Shown piece after piece: positions 26,037 through 34,006 of a stretch of 42,362 nt of DNA (the stretch's first letter is position 1; each line of letters opens with the position of its first letter). The notes below the pieces were generated by a model. It was not told the DNA's origin. It saw only the letters and a program-made list of their open reading frames with translations, and did not search any database. The DNA comes from Candidatus Poribacteria bacterium. Lineage in GTDB: Bacteria; Poribacteria; WGA-4E; WGA-3G. The stretch is taken from NCBI GenBank assembly GCA_022822275.1, contig JAJEBZ010000145.1, positions 1-42,362 on the forward strand. The letters run 5' to 3'. The translations under genes were made by a program, and so were the position numbers.

Positions 26037-26891
26037 ATGATGAATACTCTAACGGACTTTCAATTCAAGCAAAGAAAATATATGCCGACCTTTCCGATAG
26101 CCAACGGGAAACCGACTACATACATAGAAGGTTACCCTTACGAGGACGATGAGCCAATGCCAGCGACTGAATTTCACGGTTTGCAGATTAACATATTTTA
26201 TGACCAACTTTTCCGATATTTTAGGATTAATGATTACGTTCACATCGGTAACGACAACTTTATCTATTATGAAGAAGGTGACATCACGAAAGTAGTCGCG
26301 CCTGATATTTTCGTTGTGTTTGGTGTTAAGAAGTACCCGTTGCGGCGTTCTTTTTATACGTGGTCTGAAGGGGCGGTGCCGGTAGCAGTCTTTGAGTTTC
26401 TCTCTGATGCGACAGCGGATCAGGATCGGCATGAAAAGGTGCAAATATATCTGAAAGAGATGGGGGTTCAAGAGTTCTTTATCCATCAACCTGAGATGGA
26501 TAAACCTGCGGAGTTTTTTGGGTGGCGACGGCGCGCTTCAGGTGATATTGTTGAAATAGTACCAGATGCGGCGGGTGGCTTGTTCAGTGAAGCACTAAAA
26601 CTCTGGTTTCGGTGGGAGGAAGATCACACGACGCGCGTGAGGTTATTGCGTCCATATCTGCCTGATGGCACACCGATAAACACATCTGTGGAGGAAGAAC
26701 AGCTGCGAGAACAAGAACAGCAAATGAGAATGGAAGAACAACACCTTCGAATGGAAGAACAACACCTTCGAATGGAAGCGGAAGCGCGCGCTGAAGAAGC
26801 AGAAAAGCTGGTCCAAGAAGAAACGGAACGGCGGCAGGGATTAGAGGCAGAGATAAAACGTCTCCGCGCGCAACTTTCCAACCGCTCTTAA
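26037..26891 (+). CDS. Uma2 (DUF820) family nuclease-like protein with coiled-coil tail
   Basis: 284 aa from ATG 26037, preceded by AGGGAGG. Residues about 20-190 carry a PD-(D/E)XK Uma2 fold: VVAPDIFVVFG supplies the acidic residue, and VAVFEFLSDATADQDRHEK the E-x-hydrophobic motif and following lysine/arginine. Such genes are abundant in cyanobacteria and Poribacteria, with unknown target. The C-terminal ~70 residues are a glutamine/glutamate-rich coiled coil (EEEQLREQEQQMRMEEQ) with two identical heptads. The ORF-track start 25977 would overlap the desaturase and has no ribosome site. Confidence 0.85.
   Translation: MMNTLTDFQFKQRKYMPTFPIANGKPTTYIEGYPYEDDEPMPATEFHGLQINIFYDQLFRYFRINDYVHIGNDNFIYYEEGDITKVVAPDIFVVFGVKKYPLRRSFYTWSEGAVPVAVFEFLSDATADQDRHEKVQIYLKEMGVQEFFIHQPEMDKPAEFFGWRRRASGDIVEIVPDAAGGLFSEALKLWFRWEEDHTTRVRLLRPYLPDGTPINTSVEEEQLREQEQQMRMEEQHLRMEEQHLRMEAEARAEEAEKLVQEETERRQGLEAEIKRLRAQLSNRS
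26729..26770 (+). repeat. In-frame 21-bp tandem duplication (one coiled-coil heptad)
   Basis: AATGGAAGAACAACACCTTC-G occurs twice back to back (26729-26749, 26750-26770), adding exactly seven residues (MEEQHLR) to the coiled coil without changing frame. Confidence 0.9.
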
Positions 26892-27162
26892 TTTCCGTTG
26901 TAGTATTCATGCAAAAAACTTTACACATCCGTTGAAATATGTTCCTTGATTTTTCTTCACTCTTATCGTATACTGTTTACCAATTCTAATAAATACTGTT
27001 TCATAAAGGAATTCAACTGTTATTGTTTGCTGGAGGGACCTTTCTTCTGTCCGCTTGACCTCTCTATCACTCGGCCAGAATCTGTGTAGTCCCTGAACAG
27101 ATAATTGACAAAATATTTACACACCCAAGATTGTAGGAACTTGATTTTTTAAGGAGACACTC
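26892..27162. other. Intergenic stretch with partial MITE-end motifs
   Basis: 271 nt, no gene. It holds two decayed copies of the 13-bp terminal motif: ACTTTACACATCC (26918-26930, 12 of 13) and ATTTACACACCC (27115-27126), in the same orientation. TTGACA at 27105-27110 has no convincing -10 partner. AAGGAGA just before 27163 is the ribosome site of the next gene. Confidence 0.5.
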
Positions 27163-27501
27163 ATGACAACTAAAGCACCAGTGACTCGTGAAGACCACTG
27201 GAGTCGTCCGGTGGCTATGGATCCTGATGGGCAATGGTTATCTTTACGGGAAGTAGTAGAAAAAGAACCAGCACGGCTGTCATTTATCCAATTATCTCCT
27301 GAACAACAATCAGAATTAGTAGCTGAACGTATTCGGCAACGTCCTAAATTTGACGTGGGTATCTTAGGTTTAGGAATATTGGACAAAAAACGTGCTATTA
27401 ATGAAGTCCGAGCTCGAACGTCTATAGGGCGCACTTTAATTGAGATTGAACAACGAATGATTAAAATGTTGCTTGAACGGGCACGCGAAGGTAACCTCTG
27501 A
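27163..27501 (+). CDS. 112-aa protein of unknown function
   Basis: AAGGAGA sits 6 nt before ATG, so it is very likely translated. The protein is soluble and mainly helical: a Trp-containing N-terminus (DHWSRPVAMDPDGQW), a short LSLREVVE segment, then a positively charged end (GRTLIEIEQRMIKMLLERA). I recognise no family. It lies 57 nt upstream of the caspase-like peptidase gene, and the two could be co-transcribed. Confidence 0.75.
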   Translation: MTTKAPVTREDHWSRPVAMDPDGQWLSLREVVEKEPARLSFIQLSPEQQSELVAERIRQRPKFDVGILGLGILDKKRAINEVRARTSIGRTLIEIEQRMIKMLLERAREGNL

Positions 27502-27558
27502 TCTGCAAAATAATAATGCAGCCTCGGGCAAAAGAAATGTTTTGAATCGGAACCTGAT

Positions 27559-28200
27559 TTGAAAATACTTGCTATTGATTCCAGTTACGATCAGATCACA
27601 CAGGCCTCCTATACTTACCGAAATCGGCATGTTTATCCTTATCTGGAAGCTAAAGGATTTGAACTTGTACGTTGTCAGGGCCAATCGGCGCGCCGCAACT
27701 ACGTTGAACCGGAAGCATGTCAAGAAGACATCGTCTACATAACCGGTGTAGGACACGGTACTGCTACAACATATATGGGTGAATTTTGCAACCCCATTTT
27801 TGATATAGGTAGATATAAACCCGAGGAACCAGATGGCAAAGTTATTCACTTCTTTGCCTGTCAAACAGCTGCAAAACTCGGACCCGACTTGGTGAATTAT
27901 GGATGTCTCGCTTACTTTGGGTACGATGAAGACTTTATAGTTTTGATGTATGTTTCCGACGCTTTTTTTGACTGTGATTCCGAAATAGATCGTGCGTTTG
28001 CTGACGGTTTAACAGCAGAAGAGGTGTACAAACGCGTTGTCGCATATTATAATCAGAAAATATATGAGCTGAAAGAAGGTGGACACTACGATGCGGCTGC
28101 TGCTTTAGAACATAACCGCGATCATCTTAGTGCCCCCTCAATTAATCCAAAATGGGGAAACAGAAAAGCGAAACTGACGACTTGTACCGGTTGGACTTAA
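27559..28200 (+). CDS. Stand-alone clan-CD (caspase/CHAT-like) cysteine peptidase
   Basis: 213 aa, TTG start; there is no strong ribosome site and no in-frame ATG. The layout is that of caspase/gingipain/CHAT proteins: a strand ending in TGVGHGTA (His66-Gly67) and, about 35 residues later, VIHFFACQTAAKLGPDL (Cys101), followed by a GCLAYFGYDEDF strand and a helix pair (FADGLTAEEVYKRVVAYY) like the end of CHAT domains. It should therefore have the His/Cys dyad of clan CD. No prodomain, signal peptide or sensor domain is attached. A TPR frame follows. Substrate unknown; assignment is by motif. Confidence 0.7.
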   Translation: MKILAIDSSYDQITQASYTYRNRHVYPYLEAKGFELVRCQGQSARRNYVEPEACQEDIVYITGVGHGTATTYMGEFCNPIFDIGRYKPEEPDGKVIHFFACQTAAKLGPDLVNYGCLAYFGYDEDFIVLMYVSDAFFDCDSEIDRAFADGLTAEEVYKRVVAYYNQKIYELKEGGHYDAAAALEHNRDHLSAPSINPKWGNRKAKLTTCTGWT

Positions 28201-28202
28201 TC

Positions 28203-28265
28203 GGAAGCAGCCAGAACTTGCGAAGTTGCATGAATCTCATAAAGCATTGACAGATGCTAAGCCTT
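28203..28265 (+). pseudogene. Remnant of a pncB 3' end upstream of the TPR ORF
   Basis: In the TPR reading frame, but before its TTG, the text reads QPELAKLHESHKALTDAKPY, which parallels ELARLDKSHKVLTEVKPY at the end of pncB (about 24566-24620). The DNA also matches: shared CAGAACT, AATCTCATAAAG and TTGACAGA blocks, roughly three-quarters identity by eye over 56 nt. This points to a past copy or rearrangement that placed a pncB tail next to a TPR sequence. Confidence 0.55.
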
Positions 28266-28477
28266 ATACGAAGGAGGCGATTTCAGATTATGATACTGCT
28301 ATTAAACTTAAAACTGATTTTGCAGATGCACACTTCAATCGCGGGTTGGCAAGGGCAAATCTCGGTCAAGCTGCGAAAGCAAAACAAGATTTTCAAACCG
28401 CGTTACAACTCGCTACTCAGACAGGAGATATAGAACTTCAAAACAAAATTCAAGACACCCTACTTAAACTCAATTAG
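28226..28477 (+). CDS. Short TPR-repeat protein (possibly a gene fragment)
   Basis: 83 aa. It contains one full TPR (AISDYDTAIKLKTDFADAHFNRGLARANLGQ) and a second helix pair (KAKQDFQTALQLA) typical of poribacterial TPR ends. TTG 28226 has no ribosome site, and the same frame is open back to 28178 with pncB-like residues, so the true start is unclear and the ORF may be a truncated remnant. If expressed it would be a small protein-interaction module next to the peptidase. (The TPR text quoted is a family pattern, not a functional proof.). Confidence 0.5.
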   Translation: MHESHKALTDAKPYTKEAISDYDTAIKLKTDFADAHFNRGLARANLGQAAKAKQDFQTALQLATQTGDIELQNKIQDTLLKLN

Positions 28478-28648
28478 TGTTGCCCCTATTCTGTGCAGTT
28501 AGGTATAAAGTCTGTCCTTTTTGTGGAGTTCTCTCAGGCATTCACAAAGCAGCCCATCAGGTGTATAGATTGCCTAAACAAAGATTCACAAATCAAGTTA
28601 TTTATTGGTAAAATATTAAAAATTATCATTTTGGAGGTGCTTCCCTTT

Positions 28649-29125
28649 ATGCAACAAATTGATCCAAGACAATTCCTTGAAACCGATACATTGCTCAATA
28701 AGTTCCAAGGACAAATAGTACTCATAACGTATGACGGTATTAAACAACTAAAGATTACTAAAATAGAGAAATATAAGATCCATTCCGCTGATGACTCATT
28801 GCATAAAGCAGATATCGTCTTTTGTCTAACCCCAGAAGCAGCGAATAACTTAGGGGACGCATTGCGGGTAAACAAAAAACTTGAAGCCGAAAAACTCCGA
28901 ACCGATAAAAACCCACAAAAACGACCAAAAATCATTGGGAAACGTCCTATGCGTAAGTTGGCACAGAAAAACGTCAAGGTGACACTCCGAAACGGATACA
29001 TCCTTTACGGCATAGTGATAGAATACAATGACTATAACTTTACAATGAATGTAAATAACCAGATGGTACTCGTCTATAGACACGCTGTCTATCAATTCGA
29101 AATCGTCACTGCAAAAAAGAGGTAA
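28649..29125 (+). CDS. Hfq/Sm-like RNA-binding protein
   Basis: 158 aa from ATG 28649, with GGAGGTG at 28633-28639; the ORF-track start at 28493 lacks a site. The C-terminal ~55 residues read like Hfq: VKVTLRNGYILYGIVIEYND for Sm1 (V-x-L-x-NG-x2-L-x-G-x-I) and MVLVYRHAVYQFEI for Sm2 (compare MVYKHAIS). The N-terminal region (KFQGQIVLITYDGIKQLKI) looks like a second, weaker Sm-type strand set, joined by a basic linker (KNPQKRPKIIGKRPMRK). This would make a two-domain Sm protein rather than the usual ~80-aa Hfq. RNA-chaperone function is inferred from the family. Confidence 0.65.
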   Translation: MQQIDPRQFLETDTLLNKFQGQIVLITYDGIKQLKITKIEKYKIHSADDSLHKADIVFCLTPEAANNLGDALRVNKKLEAEKLRTDKNPQKRPKIIGKRPMRKLAQKNVKVTLRNGYILYGIVIEYNDYNFTMNVNNQMVLVYRHAVYQFEIVTAKKR

Positions 29126-29208
29126 CTCAACAGGCACTCAAAAATAGGATATTTTTTAGGTTGATACAGAATTTGTCCTTATTATTGTCAGACGAAGGGA
29201 GATTATCA

Positions 29209-30108
29209 ATGGAAACTGAACTAACATATCGTGTTGCACCTCCCGGATTCACACCGGAACAGTGGAAAACATTTAACAAAGATGGTATCATCTTCATTGA
29301 GGACGCTATCTCTAATGAAGACGTTGAAATCTACAAGGATGCAATAGATCGGGTCGCATCAAGAAACCCGAAGTATAAACCGGGAAATTACCTTGGCATG
29401 CAGAACATTGTTGAACGCGATCCTGTCTTTACAGGTTTGATAGACAATGAACGACATGTCGGTTATGCTTATGACCTTTATGGTGAACTGCTCAAACTGC
29501 ATATCAGTCAATTTTTTCTGCGTCCACCAGGTGGCAAACAGTACAATCAATGGCATCCAGACGGCGCACGTGCTCTGCCTTATGGTGTCTTTTCTCCGAA
29601 ATTACCGCTGCAAATTAAAATCGGATATTGGTTAACGGACCTTCCGCATGAGAAGATGGGGAATCTCGTTGTGCTGCCGGGAAGCCATAGACAGCAATAT
29701 ATGGACGGTTATGATACCCACAAGAGCATTCCAGGAGAGATGATTGTTTGTCCACGTAAAGGCACAATGACAGTGATGCACTCCAGTATCTGGCATCGTG
29801 TGGAACCAAATGAGAGCACCGTAGTACGATACAACATCTTTGTAGCATATTGTCCGTCTTGGGTAACTCCTGCAGACCGTTTCCATTCTTCACCAGAGTG
29901 GCTAAAGACGCTCAACCGTGAACAACGTATTATCATGCGGAGTTATGGCAACGCTTATCATAATGCGAAACCGCCCGCATCCGAATTTCCACTCTTTTTA
30001 GATCGCGAAACTGGTTCTGAAGCAGATACAGACAAGTATTTGGATCATGTCCAACTTCACAGACGCAAGCGACAGACAATGCCCGAACGAATTGCAGCCT
30101 CCGTTTAG
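29209..30108 (+). CDS. Phytanoyl-CoA dioxygenase (PhyH) family protein 3
   Basis: 299 aa from ATG 29209 (AGGGAG about 9 nt upstream); the ORF-track TTG 29161 has no site. Iron ligands are His116-x-Asp118 (QWHPDGA) and distal His196 (SSIWHRVEPN), with Arg207 for 2-oxoglutarate; NLVVLPGSHRQQYM is the family strand. Substrate unknown. It differs from the other two PhyH proteins in the window and lies between the Sm-like gene and a small membrane protein. Confidence 0.88.
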   Translation: METELTYRVAPPGFTPEQWKTFNKDGIIFIEDAISNEDVEIYKDAIDRVASRNPKYKPGNYLGMQNIVERDPVFTGLIDNERHVGYAYDLYGELLKLHISQFFLRPPGGKQYNQWHPDGARALPYGVFSPKLPLQIKIGYWLTDLPHEKMGNLVVLPGSHRQQYMDGYDTHKSIPGEMIVCPRKGTMTVMHSSIWHRVEPNESTVVRYNIFVAYCPSWVTPADRFHSSPEWLKTLNREQRIIMRSYGNAYHNAKPPASEFPLFLDRETGSEADTDKYLDHVQLHRRKRQTMPERIAASV

Positions 30109-30131
30109 AAGTATTAATAAAAAGGTGTAGT

Positions 30132-30425
30132 TTGAATAAATTCAAGAACTTGCTTAGGTTAATAGCCCGTTCATCCGATATGATATTACATACCATAGTG
30201 TTTATCTGCGGTCTTTGGATTGCGATAACACCCCTTGCATTGACGGTATTCGTCCATGTCCGGGCATGGCGTCGGACAGATCATACTCTCTCAAACTTCG
30301 AACGATTCAATCAGACAATTCATTCTGCGTTTTGGGAAATGGTTCTTTTATGTGTGTTACTAATTGTTCTGCGGAAAATTGTGGTTTGGGCAATTAATTA
30401 TTATGAAGAAAAGGAAAGACAATAA
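30132..30425 (+). CDS. Small two-helix membrane protein, unknown
   Basis: 97 aa, TTG start with AAAGGTG 4 nt upstream, 24 nt after the PhyH stop. Two hydrophobic helices (TIVFICGLWIAITPLALTVF, about residues 21-41, and WEMVLLCVLLIVLRKIVVWA, about 68-87) are joined by a charged loop. No family recognised. Probably co-transcribed with PhyH gene 3. Confidence 0.65.
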   Translation: MNKFKNLLRLIARSSDMILHTIVFICGLWIAITPLALTVFVHVRAWRRTDHTLSNFERFNQTIHSAFWEMVLLCVLLIVLRKIVVWAINYYEEKERQ

Positions 30426-30683
30426 CGCGTATCAATTATCGAGTTTGAAAAATATAATAAAACCTATAATTAATGCGGCACTTCTGTATTGCAAACATCT
30501 TGTTTGTGTCCTTATATCGCATACTGTTAGATTGTACCTGTGAGTGCGTAACTGGAAGTGGATGCCACAACCTCTGTTGCCTGTTATGTTTCCAAAACAG
30601 GTTTATTAAAGTGTCCCAATAGTTCTAAAGTTCACTATAATTGTAGTAAAAACGTTGTTTGGTACAACTGATTAGAGAGAGAT
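30426..30683. other. Promoter region of the ABC/OMP/TRAP operon
   Basis: 258 nt with no gene. A 6-bp stem CCTGTT/AACAGG (30580-30585, 30596-30601) and a TATAAT box at 30636-30641 are the only signals seen; the -35 position is poor. GAGAGAG before ATG 30684 can serve as ribosome site. Confidence 0.35.
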
Positions 30684-31874
30684 ATGAAAACGTTGTTTCT
30701 CAAAGACATGCGCTACCGTCAAGCACGAGTTGTGCTGACAGCCATCGGTATCACCGTACTGATTTCACTGATCCTGTTGTTAGGTGGCATCATGAACGGG
30801 ATGCGAATCCAAGCACAGCAATATGTGAAATCTACAGGGGCAGACATCTGGATTTCTGCGGAAGGTTCTGGGGGTGCGTTCATTGGGTTTTCCCTCCTGA
30901 TAGAAGAAAATATGGCACCACTGAATTCTGGGAAAGACTTTGAGAAAGATACTGTGTCTCCGCTCATTTTTGCCCAAGCACAACCAAAAATCCGTGGAAA
31001 AAATACGAAAGCAATTGTTGTTGGATATAAAGCTGGCAAACTTGGTGGACCAAAAAACGTCGTTGGCGGTAGAATGTTCCAATCCAGCGAATTTGATGAT
31101 TATCGTCCAGAAGACCCAATTCCGCATGAAGTTGTTGTAGATGAAAAAATGGGGCTTGAAATCGGTGAACAAATTACCATCGGAACAGAAACCGTCAAGG
31201 TTGTTGGAAAAACGAGTAGTCTGATGTTTGTTTTAGATACTCCCCTACTTTTTATGGATATTCGTGTAGCACAACAAGTACTACTGGGAAACTATCCGCG
31301 TGTGAATATGATGATAGCAAAGACAAAGGCACATCAAAAACCGGAAGAAGTCGCAGCGAATTTAGATGCTCGCTATGCGATTGAAGCACGGACTGTGACG
31401 CAAACACTCAAAGATATTATCGGATATTATGTTGATGAACCGATGAAAGCAGTACAATTTCTGCGAGTCATGTTATGGTTAGCTGCCGGTTTACTCGTTG
31501 GGATGATTACTTATGTGACTATGTTGGAAAAGACACAGGAAATTGGCGTGCTAAAAGCCATCGGTGCATCCAACGGTTATGTGATGGCATTGCTGCTAAA
31601 ACAGGTTGCAATTATCTCTGTTGTGGGGGTTGTCATGGGATTCTGTCTCTCCTATATATTCGCTGCTGCTGCCCCAATCTTTGTCTCAATACACTTAGTT
31701 GAATCCATCATCGTAGCAATTATCAGCTTTATTGTCTGTTGTGGAAGTGGTTATCTTGCAGCGCGTAAAGCAATTATGGTAGATCCAATGATAGCCTTCC
31801 GCGGTGAGATCGATACCAGCACAACACGGCAAAATTTGGATATTGCTTACAGTCCTGCTAACACCGATGTTTAA
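30684..31874 (+). CDS. ABC transporter permease, MacB/FtsX/LolC type
   Basis: 396 aa. Topology is that of the FtsX/MacB class: one N-terminal membrane helix (VVLTAIGITVLISLILLLGG), a large extracytoplasmic MacB_PCD-like domain (about 40-250), then three C-terminal helices with the FtsX core (EKTQEIGVLKAIGASNGYV, KAIMVDPMIAFRGE). These proteins transmit ATP-driven mechanical work across the inner membrane to extrude lipoproteins, peptides or lipids. The matching ATPase follows after 45 nt and an outer-membrane barrel after that, which suggests envelope export, though the cargo is unknown. Confidence 0.9.
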   Translation: MKTLFLKDMRYRQARVVLTAIGITVLISLILLLGGIMNGMRIQAQQYVKSTGADIWISAEGSGGAFIGFSLLIEENMAPLNSGKDFEKDTVSPLIFAQAQPKIRGKNTKAIVVGYKAGKLGGPKNVVGGRMFQSSEFDDYRPEDPIPHEVVVDEKMGLEIGEQITIGTETVKVVGKTSSLMFVLDTPLLFMDIRVAQQVLLGNYPRVNMMIAKTKAHQKPEEVAANLDARYAIEARTVTQTLKDIIGYYVDEPMKAVQFLRVMLWLAAGLLVGMITYVTMLEKTQEIGVLKAIGASNGYVMALLLKQVAIISVVGVVMGFCLSYIFAAAAPIFVSIHLVESIIVAIISFIVCCGSGYLAARKAIMVDPMIAFRGEIDTSTTRQNLDIAYSPANTDV

Positions 31875-31919
31875 GAAAACAACATTTCTCATCAGGATAT
31901 GCATTAAAGGAAATATAGC

Positions 31920-32594
31920 ATGGCAACCATCGTAGAAGGAATCGGTTTAAAGAAACGTTTCGGTTTCGGTGATGCTGCTGTCACTGCAATTGATTCGGTT
32001 GATATCCAAATTGAAGAGAGCGAATTGGTGATGCTCATGGGAGACAGTGGATGCGGCAAAACGACCCTGATTAGTCTGCTCGGATGCATTCTAACCCCAG
32101 ATGAAGGTGAACTACATATAGACGGTGAAGCGATTGATCCCTCTAATCAAGACTTAAGTGCCGTACGCAGAGAGAAAATCGGGTTTGTTTTTCAGATGTT
32201 TCACCTCCTACCCTATCTCACCGCGCTTGAAAATGTTATGGTTGCGATGGATATTGCAAAGATAAACAGGACTAAAGCCGAAAATCGTGGAATAGAACTG
32301 CTTGCACGTGTCGGTTTAAGTGAACGGTTACATCATCGTCCCGCCCAGTTATCAGGCGGAGAAAAACAACGTGTCTCCTTTGCGCGTGCGCTTGCAAACC
32401 GACCCAAAATCATCTTTGCTGACGAACCCACCGCGAACTTAGATAGTAGACAAAGCGATAACTTGATGAGCCTATTTCAAGAACTACGAGAGGAACATCA
32501 GACAACCATAGTCATCGTAACACACCATGAGGGTTTAAGAAAGAACGCTGACCGTATCATTCACATGAAAGATGGAAGGATTATCGCATCTTGA
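31920..32594 (+). CDS. ABC transporter ATPase, LolD/MacB type
   Basis: 224 aa, single nucleotide-binding domain: Walker A GDSGCGKTT, Q-loop region FVFQMFHLLPYLTALENV, signature LSGGEKQRVSFARALANRP, Walker B IIFADEPTANLD and H-loop VTHHEGL. LolD-family length and sequence style. It powers the permease encoded just upstream. Its TGA overlaps the TTG start of the following outer-membrane protein gene (TTGA), so expression is coupled. Confidence 0.93.
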   Translation: MATIVEGIGLKKRFGFGDAAVTAIDSVDIQIEESELVMLMGDSGCGKTTLISLLGCILTPDEGELHIDGEAIDPSNQDLSAVRREKIGFVFQMFHLLPYLTALENVMVAMDIAKINRTKAENRGIELLARVGLSERLHHRPAQLSGGEKQRVSFARALANRPKIIFADEPTANLDSRQSDNLMSLFQELREEHQTTIVIVTHHEGLRKNADRIIHMKDGRIIAS

Positions 32595-34000
32595 AAAATA
32601 AGACGAAGTTTGAAAATAAATGCACCGATCTTCTTGCAGCTTTAGTGGTCGTTTTCATATATGTTAATCCGTTGAATGCTGAACAACTACTCACCCCAAT
32701 GAATCAACAGAACTTTCTAACAAGCGGGTTTTACGGTGGGGGGCTATCCTTTATCAACGGTGATGCTTATGTTCGCCTCCAATTGCAACCGGAAGTTCCA
32801 ATTGGCAAAGTTCGTGTGGGATTTGACCTTGTTTTACTCTACAACCCTTACACAGAAGATGGTGAAAATCTGTTCCTTGCAGAAGATGGTGAAAAATGGG
32901 AAAGTGCAAGTACGTGGTTACGGTTGATTCGTTTTATCAGTTATGGAGATCCTTACGATCCCTTTTATTTCCGTGTTGGTGAATTCGACTATCTCACGAT
33001 TGGGCACGGTTCGATTATGTCAGGATATTCCAATCATGATCGTCGTGGAATTCACCTGAACGTTAGAAAAGAGGATAACCAATACGGTGTTGAAACGATG
33101 CTCAACGACCTTGGCGATCCTACTATTTTCGGGGGACGTAGTTTTATCCGGCCTTTTCAACAACCTGAAAAGAATAACCTATTTACGCGTTTTGAAATTG
33201 GAGCTACCTATATCACCGATATTGACCCTATCCCGTTAGAAGTTGATGAAGAACCTTTCAATGTGGTGGGTGCGGATGTTGGTTTCCCCATAATTGAACG
33301 AAGTTCTTTTCGCTTGGATTTATACAACGACATTGCCTTGCAGAATCCACCATCTGATCCCGCTATACTTGCCGCGTCAGCAAATAAAACTGAAGAAAGT
33401 GCTGAATCAGATACTGAAGAGACCATGTTAGCAGGGGAACCCATATCAACAGAACTCACATGGGGGAATGCTACAGGAATTGGCTTTACTTCTACCAAAG
33501 CAATTCTAAAATTTGAATATCGCATTTTTGATGATGGATATATTCCAGCTGTATTTGACTATACGTACGAAACGGGTGAACCTGAGTTCTGGGGATATGA
33601 AAAAAGTAGTGTAGCACGTCGTGGGTTTTTCACACAACTTATCTGGCAACCCATTCCGCAACTCCATCTCTTAGGCACTTTTGAAAACTACAATAACAAC
33701 ACCTCCAAAATCTATCTCGGTGTGATAGAATCGGGATTAGTCCCACGTCTCACGTTGCGTGCATTCTACGCAAAACGGAATATCGGTGAAGATGGTGACA
33801 CAAACTTTTTTGCTGACCTCTTTGACCTTGACGAGAAGTCTGCACTCAACCTTGAAATCCGATATATGATCTTCCCACCTGTTGAAACGATTGTCGTTAA
33901 CGAATACCGATTCAGACGTGTACAAACGGATTCTGGTCTGACAGAATTTGAACCTATCCACAAAACTTCTATCATGTTTGGTATTAGTACTGATTTTTAG
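32591..34000 (+). CDS. Putative outer-membrane beta-barrel protein
   Basis: 469 aa, TTG start overlapping the ATPase stop. A signal peptide (LLAALVVVFIYVNPLNA) is followed by alternating amphipathic strands (YVRLQLQPEVPIGKVRVGFD, RLTLRAFYAKRN) and a terminal phenylalanine (MFGISTDF), as in outer-membrane porins. A serine/threonine/glutamate-rich loop lies near residues 262-290. No named family recognised. Its operon position behind an ABC permease and ATPase suggests it is the outer-membrane partner, an inference. Its presence implies a two-membrane envelope. Confidence 0.75.
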   Translation: MKNKTKFENKCTDLLAALVVVFIYVNPLNAEQLLTPMNQQNFLTSGFYGGGLSFINGDAYVRLQLQPEVPIGKVRVGFDLVLLYNPYTEDGENLFLAEDGEKWESASTWLRLIRFISYGDPYDPFYFRVGEFDYLTIGHGSIMSGYSNHDRRGIHLNVRKEDNQYGVETMLNDLGDPTIFGGRSFIRPFQQPEKNNLFTRFEIGATYITDIDPIPLEVDEEPFNVVGADVGFPIIERSSFRLDLYNDIALQNPPSDPAILAASANKTEESAESDTEETMLAGEPISTELTWGNATGIGFTSTKAILKFEYRIFDDGYIPAVFDYTYETGEPEFWGYEKSSVARRGFFTQLIWQPIPQLHLLGTFENYNNNTSKIYLGVIESGLVPRLTLRAFYAKRNIGEDGDTNFFADLFDLDEKSALNLEIRYMIFPPVETIVVNEYRFRRVQTDSGLTEFEPIHKTSIMFGISTDF

Positions 34001-34006
34001 AATCTT

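Noticed and set aside
26049-26489. 146-aa minus-strand ORF in the Uma2 gene
   Set aside because: Shadow of the Uma2 frame.
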